In this document: positions 30,928 through 35,567 of the stretch, one piece after another
Position numbering within the stretch: the stretch's first letter is position 1
How the letters are laid out: each line of letters begins with the position of its first letter
Origin: Nemertoderma westbladi
Lineage: Eukaryota > Xenacoelomorpha > Nemertodermatida > Nemertodermatidae
Assembly: GCA_032718475.1 (NCBI GenBank)
Contig: JAUCBJ010003049.1
Span: 1 to 35,567, forward strand
Length of the DNA: 35,567 nucleotides
Direction: 5' to 3'
Notes under the pieces: generated by a model
Databases searched by the model: none
What the model was told of the DNA's origin: nothing
The model's input: only the letters and a program-made list of their open reading frames with translations
Position numbers and translations under genes: made by a program

Positions 30928-31980
30928 ACCTAACTGGATATTACTGTATTATACTGTTAAAGGCCTATTACTGTATTACAGTATTAGTACGGTATTACAG
31001 TATTACAGTACAGCAGTAGTACAGTATTAATAATAATTAATAATAATAATAATAAGAGTCTGGGAGAAGTTCAAATTTCCGGCAGCATGCAGGCATGTGA
31101 TGGTATTGAAAGATGGGAAGCCATGCCATGAGGATGTAAATTGCGGACATACAAGGTATCAGATAGGAATTGGAATTGTTTAATTGACATTAAATATAAA
31201 AAATAAAATAGGAGCTAACAATAAGCATAGATAAGAACATATACAAGAGACACGATAAGAACATATACAAGAGACACGATAACCATTACAAACAATGAAC
31301 ATGTGAAAAAAGTATAGTAAATAGAGTATAGTATAGTGAGTACAGCAAATAAAATTTTTAAATTATACGTATTGTGAATAAAATTGTAAATTTATACACA
31401 GATACATACAGTACGGTCACGATACAGTCGGTCACGTCACGATACAGTCGGTCACACACAGTACAAGTCCTGGTTCATAATGGTTCGCAAGGGTAATTCT
31501 ATCGTTATCATATCACGGCAGAACTGATGTGTTGTGATTTTATACGATAATAGTGGCTGGTGATCTAATGTCGGGGATAGCCCCAAGAGACAGAGTCTCG
31601 TTTCCATGGGGGTCCCCAATATCCAGTAGATAAATGGTAGGATGTGTAAAAACACAAGGATGAACTGCACCAAGGATAAAAATAGAAGTAAAGACGGGCG
31701 GGCATCAAAGAGCTCGTGCGTTTTTGCAGTATAAATACAATATTGAGTAAAAATAACTGTACAGTACTTTTAAATATAACTAAATTATAGGTAGGGGGTG
31801 GTATAGTAAAAATACAGTGGTGAATAAAAAATGAATGAAACAATTGGGTAAAAAATACAAATACGGGCATTAAAATCATGCGTTTGTAGCATAAAAACAA
31901 TGTTAAGTAAAAATAAGTAAAAATAACTGCACATGGTTACCATATACGATAGTACAGTATTTCCAGGTCTATCTTTTACC
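30928..31980. other. Intergenic with simple repeats
   Basis: Tandem ttacagtatt/actgtatt words occupy about 30940-31030, and an aataat run follows at 31028-31052. A near-perfect 25-bp direct duplication (aacatatacaagagacacga) is at about 31229-31278. A short tandem cacgatacagtcggt lies at 31418-31456. The overlapping minus open frames at 31452-31900 show no recognisable domain. Confidence 0.45.
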
Positions 31981-31981
31981 T

Positions 31982-32055
31982 GATCCGTTAGCTGAATGGT
32001 TAGAGCGTCAGACTTCCAACCCGGAGGTCACCAGTTCGATCCCAGCTGGAAGTCA
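31982..32055 (+). mobile_element. tRNA-like SINE head or tRNA pseudogene
   Basis: An A-box-like TTAGCTGAATGG (31988-31999) and a B-box-like AGTTCGATCCC (32033-32043) sit 33 nt apart, as in a tRNA gene with its internal pol III promoter. A D-arm can form, but the anticodon stem (cagac / ccgga) and the T stem do not pair well. I see no intact acceptor stem, so this is not a working tRNA. The sequence continues for about 100 bp as unrelated body (gccgttttggcaaaaagctgc), as in a SINE. Confidence 0.6.
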
Positions 32056-32297
32056 TTGCCGTTTTGGCAAAAAGCTGCGCCCAACAAAAAGTTATAATAA
32101 TATGAAACCACTCATTCACCCATAACACCAATAATAAACTATAAAATATACCGGTCGCAATTCTCTATGGGTGTAACTGGGTACTACCTAAATTAGTAGT
32201 TAGCAAAAAAGCAAAGCAAACAGTCGGCTGAAGCCGGAGGCGACCCGAAGGCTCCTCTTTCGATAGCTGCTACCCGAGGGTAGGGGTCCGTCTAAAA
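32056..32297. other. SINE body or intergenic DNA
   Basis: I see no gene. A ggctgaagccggaggcgacc segment at about 32226-32245 precedes the first 21-bp repeats. Confidence 0.35.
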
Positions 32298-32403
32298 GCC
32301 ACATCGGACCCAATCGGTACCACATCGGACCAAATCGGACCACATCGGACCACATCGGGGCCACATCGGACCACATCGGGGCCACATCGGAGCCACATCG
32401 GCC
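32298..32403 (+). repeat. Short 21-bp-type array
   Basis: There are five to six units built on ccacatcggacc and caatcggtac, with shortened 14-18-bp forms (gaccacatcgg, ggggccacatcgg). It has the same orientation as the array at 32964-33461 and looks like an outlying fragment of it. Confidence 0.8.
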
Positions 32404-32963
32404 ACAAATTAGCAATTTAGGATGTAAATAACAAGTTCCAGCACCAACTGACCAAACTCGTATCAGTAATTCAGTAATTGTTAGTCTTTCTGACAACAGG
32501 TCAGGCTGGTAACCGGTACTGCACTGCAGTAGGTACTAGATACTAGAATATCTAATGCAGAGACTATTGCCCCTACTTATACAGCAGTACAGTACAGTAC
32601 TGGACAGCTGGACGCAAATCCCATCTTGGCGAATTAATATCCCGCCTCAATGTTATATTCTCAATTTAGGGAAAGGAGCAGGTTGCAGTGGCACGTTATA
32701 TTAACCAAAACAATAAACTAAACACAATTATTATTTTTGATATTAATCATCTGTTATTTGCGTCGAATTTCCCCTGGAGAGGGAGGAATGTTTATTGCGT
32801 CCAGTTCCCCCACCCCCCCCCCCCCCCCCCTATCTGAATAATTTTGAGCTGAGCAAATATGTAGTACCACACCTTTGGCTGAGAGTTAGTGAAGCCTTTG
32901 ATGCTGTTATTCTGATGTTCTGTTATCTGGTTATGTTCCAACTTTAAACGTTAACAACGTTCA
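32404..32963. other. Intergenic with second copy of the foldback element
   Basis: Bases 32733-32830 repeat the inner sequence of the 25826-25954 element, including atctgttatttgcgtc, cccctggagaggga and the poly-C tail, but lack the left poly-G arm. Runs of cagtac/gtactg words lie at 32515-32605. I see no gene. Confidence 0.55.
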
Positions 32964-33461
32964 TACATCGGTCCCAATCGGTACCACATCGGACCAAATC
33001 GGTACCACATCGGACCTAATGGGTACGAAATCGGACCCAATCGGTACCACATCGGACCAAATCGGTACCACATCGGACCCAATCGGTACCACATCGGACC
33101 AAATCGGTACCACATCGGAACCAATCGGTACCACATCGGACCAAATTGGTACCACATCGGACCTAATGGGTACGACATCGGACCCAATCGGTACCACATC
33201 GGACCCAATTGGAACCACATCGGACCCAATTGGTACCACATCGGACCAAATCGGCACCACATCGGGCCCAATCGGTACCACATCGGACCAAATCGGTACC
33301 ACATCGGTCCTAATGGGTACCACATCGGACCCAATCGGTACCACATCGGACCCAAACGGTACCTCATCGGAACCAATCGGTACCACATCGGACCCAATCG
33401 GTACCACATCGGTACCACATCGGCCCAATCGGTTCCACATCGGACCCAATCGGTACCACAC
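32964..33461 (+). repeat. 21-bp minisatellite array, first orientation
   Basis: The unit reads accacatcggacccaatcgg plus one base, 21 bp, about 24 copies. The period is a multiple of 3, so open frames appear on both strands (GTTSDPI on plus; VPIGSDV and WYRLGPM on minus) with no unique coding sequence. More diverged units continue to about 33560. Confidence 0.95.
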
Positions 33462-33577
33462 CATTCTCAAAAAGGTTCCAAGCCAGACTCAAAAGGTACC
33501 AGCCCGGACCAAAGCTACTGGTCGCAATCAGCACCGATGTGGCTCCGATGTGGCACCAATTGGGTTCGAATTGGTAG

Positions 33578-33938
33578 TGATTTTCTTATTATTTTGGTTA
33601 ATGCAACATACATGTAACTGTAAGCGTAACGTGTTATTTTACTTTAGTTTGTTTTATTTATTTATGTTTATTAATTTGGCATAATGATATAATGTAATAC
33701 CAAAAAAAATACCAACATCTAGGAGGAGAAGAGTGTTTTGTACGCTTGATGACAATTGAATTCCCAATAGACTGTATGGTTTAAGAATTCCATGGAGTTT
33801 TATCACCGAACATCTAATTGTCAATCGAAAGATACATTATTGTAGTAACACGATATGCGATCCGAGGATTCAATCATGCAACATATTCTTCCACCAATCG
33901 GAATGGACTGTGGAGTCGTCTGGGATCTCTGGACCATG
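33578..33938. repeat. Unique spacer, copy 1 of the 1.29 kb composite repeat
   Basis: This 360 bp (from tgattttcttattattttgg to ggaccatgtgcg) recurs at 34862-35221 at an offset of about 1284 bp with about 95% identity by eye. I recognise no coding content; a LINE or DNA-element origin is possible but unproven. Confidence 0.85.
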
Positions 33939-34865
33939 TGCGGTACCGATTAGGTCTGACCGGGTCTGATGTGGTAGCGATTAGGTTCGATGTGAACCCG
34001 ATTGGGTCCGATGTGGTACCGATTTGGTCTGATGTGGTACCCATTTGGTCCAATGTGGTACCCATTTGGTCCGATGTGGTACCCATATGGTCCGATATGG
34101 TACCCAATTGATCCGATGTGGTACCGATTTGGTCCAATGTGGTTCCGATTTGGTCCGATGTGGTACCGATTGGGTCCGATGTGGTACCGATTGGGTCCGA
34201 TGTGGTACCCATAAGGTCCGATGTGATACCGATTTGGTCCGATTTGGTACCGATTGGGTCCGATGTGGTACCCATTTGGTCCAATGTGGTACCCATTTGG
34301 TCCGATGTGGTACCCATATGGTCCGATATGGTACCCATTTGATCCGATGTGGTACCGATTTGGTCCAATGTGGTACCGATTTGATCCGATGTGGTACCGA
34401 TTGGGTCCGATGTGGTACCGATTGGGTCCGATGTGGTACCCATAAGGTCCGATGTGATACCGATTTGGTACCGATTGGGTCCGATGTGGTGCCGATTTGT
34501 TCCAATGTGGTACCGATTGGGTCCGATGTGGTACCCATTTGGTTCAATGTGGTACCGATTTGGTCCAATGTGGTTCCGATTTGGTCCGATGTGGTACCGA
34601 TTGGGTCCGATGTGGTACCGATTGGGTCCGATGTGGTACCCATAAGGTCCGATGTGGTACCGATTGTGGTGCCGATTTGTTCCAATGTGGTACCGATTGG
34701 GTCCGATGTGGTACCCATTTGGTTCCATGTGGTACCCATTTGGTCCGATGTTGTACCCATAAGGTCCGATGTGATACCGATTTGGTCTGATTTGGTACCG
34801 ATTGGGTCCGATGTGGTGCCGATTTGTTCCAATGTGGTACCGATTGGGTCCGATGTGGTACTGAT
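33939..34865 (-). repeat. 21-bp minisatellite array, opposite orientation
   Basis: These are the same 21-bp units as at 32964-33461 but inverted (gtaccgattgggtccgatgt), about 44 copies. Blocks repeat internally: the order at 34029-34239 recurs at about 34269-34466 and in part at 34520-34680. All long open frames here are repeat by-products. Confidence 0.95.
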
Positions 34866-35567
34866 TTTCTTATTATTTTGGTTAATGCAGCATACATGTA
34901 ACTGTAAGCGCAACCTGTTCTTTTATATATTTCGTTTATTTGTCAGTTTATTAATGTTTAATAATTTGGCATAATGATATACTGTAATACCCAAAAAATA
35001 TCAACATCTAGGAGAAGAGTGTTTTGTACGCTTGATGACATTTGAATTCCCAATAGACTGTATGGTTTATGAATGCCATGGCGTTTTATCACCGAACATC
35101 TAATTGTCAATCGAAAGAGACATTGTAGTAACACGATATGCGATCCGAGGATTCAATCATGCAACATATTCTTCCACCAATCGGAATGGACTGTGGAGTC
35201 GTCTGGGATCTCTGGACCATGTGCGGTACCGATTAGGTCTGACCGGGTCTGATGTGGTAGCGATTAGGTTCGATGTGAACCCGATTGGATCCGATGTGGT
35301 GCCGATTTGTTCCAATGTGGTACCGATTGGGTCCGATGTGGTACCCATTTGGTCCAATGTGGTACCCATTTGGTCCGATGTGGTACCCATATGGTCCGAT
35401 ATGGTACCCATTGATCCGATGTGGTACCGATTTGGTCCAATGTGGTTCCGATTTGGTCCGATGTGGTACCGATTGGGTCCGATGTGGTACCGATTGGGTC
35501 CGATGTGGTACCCATAAGGTCCGATGTGATACCGATTTGGTCCGATTTGGTACCGATTGGGTCCGAT
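34862..35567. repeat. Second copy of the 1.29 kb composite repeat, cut by window end
   Basis: The spacer (34862-35221) is followed by 21-bp units (35222-35567) in the same order as copy 1, with small indels. The composite repeat (spacer plus array) may continue beyond the window. Confidence 0.9.

Noticed and set aside
31982-32055. Functional tRNA gene
   Set aside because: A and B boxes are present, but the anticodon and T stems do not pair and there is no acceptor stem.
33981-34913. Long open frames of GTTSDPI or WYRLGPM repeats on both strands
   Set aside because: The 21-bp repeat is open in several frames. There is no unique sequence and no splice-supported gene model.

Overview
This is a stretch of animal (metazoan) nuclear genome, probably from a marine invertebrate. 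The evidence is a spliced ataxin-2 gene, several eukaryotic transposon types, very long tandem repeats and many poly-G/poly-C runs. There are no bacterial operons, no ribosome-binding-site-driven gene strings and no CRISPR array. The phylum cannot be fixed from the sequence alone.

Only one protein-coding gene is well supported: ATXN2 (ataxin-2) on the minus strand. It has two coding exons, 25080-24454 and 20148-16063, separated by a 4.3 kb GT-AG intron. The predicted protein is about 1570 residues. It has an Lsm domain, an LsmAD region that spans the splice junction, a conserved LKKF block, a PAM2 motif for binding poly(A)-binding protein, and a tract of about 32 Gln-His-Pro-rich hexapeptides.

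Layout, left to right. 1-1735: a small inverted-repeat element, the 3' end of a LINE, and C-rich DNA. 1734-8908: a 7.2 kb array of a 20-bp unit with a higher-order duplication of about 2.7 kb. 8909-10760: AT-rich DNA with a splice-flanked 76-bp segment related to the next array, then a decayed LINE reverse-transcriptase relic. 10762-10998: a hairpin-forming inverted repeat with a tRNA-like A box, running into a type I hammerhead ribozyme. 11001-12977: about 82 copies of a 24-bp unit that directly abuts the ribozyme. 14150-14823: an internally deleted Tc1/mariner-like element that still carries two pieces of transposase. 15500-25600: ATXN2 with its intron, which holds further inverted-repeat elements, and its upstream region, which holds a cluster of TGTCAATATTGACA palindromes. 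26165-29545: a 52-bp minisatellite split by an 847-bp hAT-like element with a perfect 8-bp target duplication. 29553-30927: a TIR element with TTGCCA/TGGCAA subterminal motifs. About 31981: a tRNA-like SINE head. 32298-35567: 21-bp arrays in both orientations, in the later part organised as a 1.29 kb composite repeat.

The long open reading frames over the arrays at 1734-8908, 10998-13022 and 32960-35567 follow from repeat units that lack stop codons. I do not treat them as genes. The most unusual signal is the hammerhead ribozyme, whose stem I overlaps a possible pol III A box, at the edge of the 24-bp satellite.
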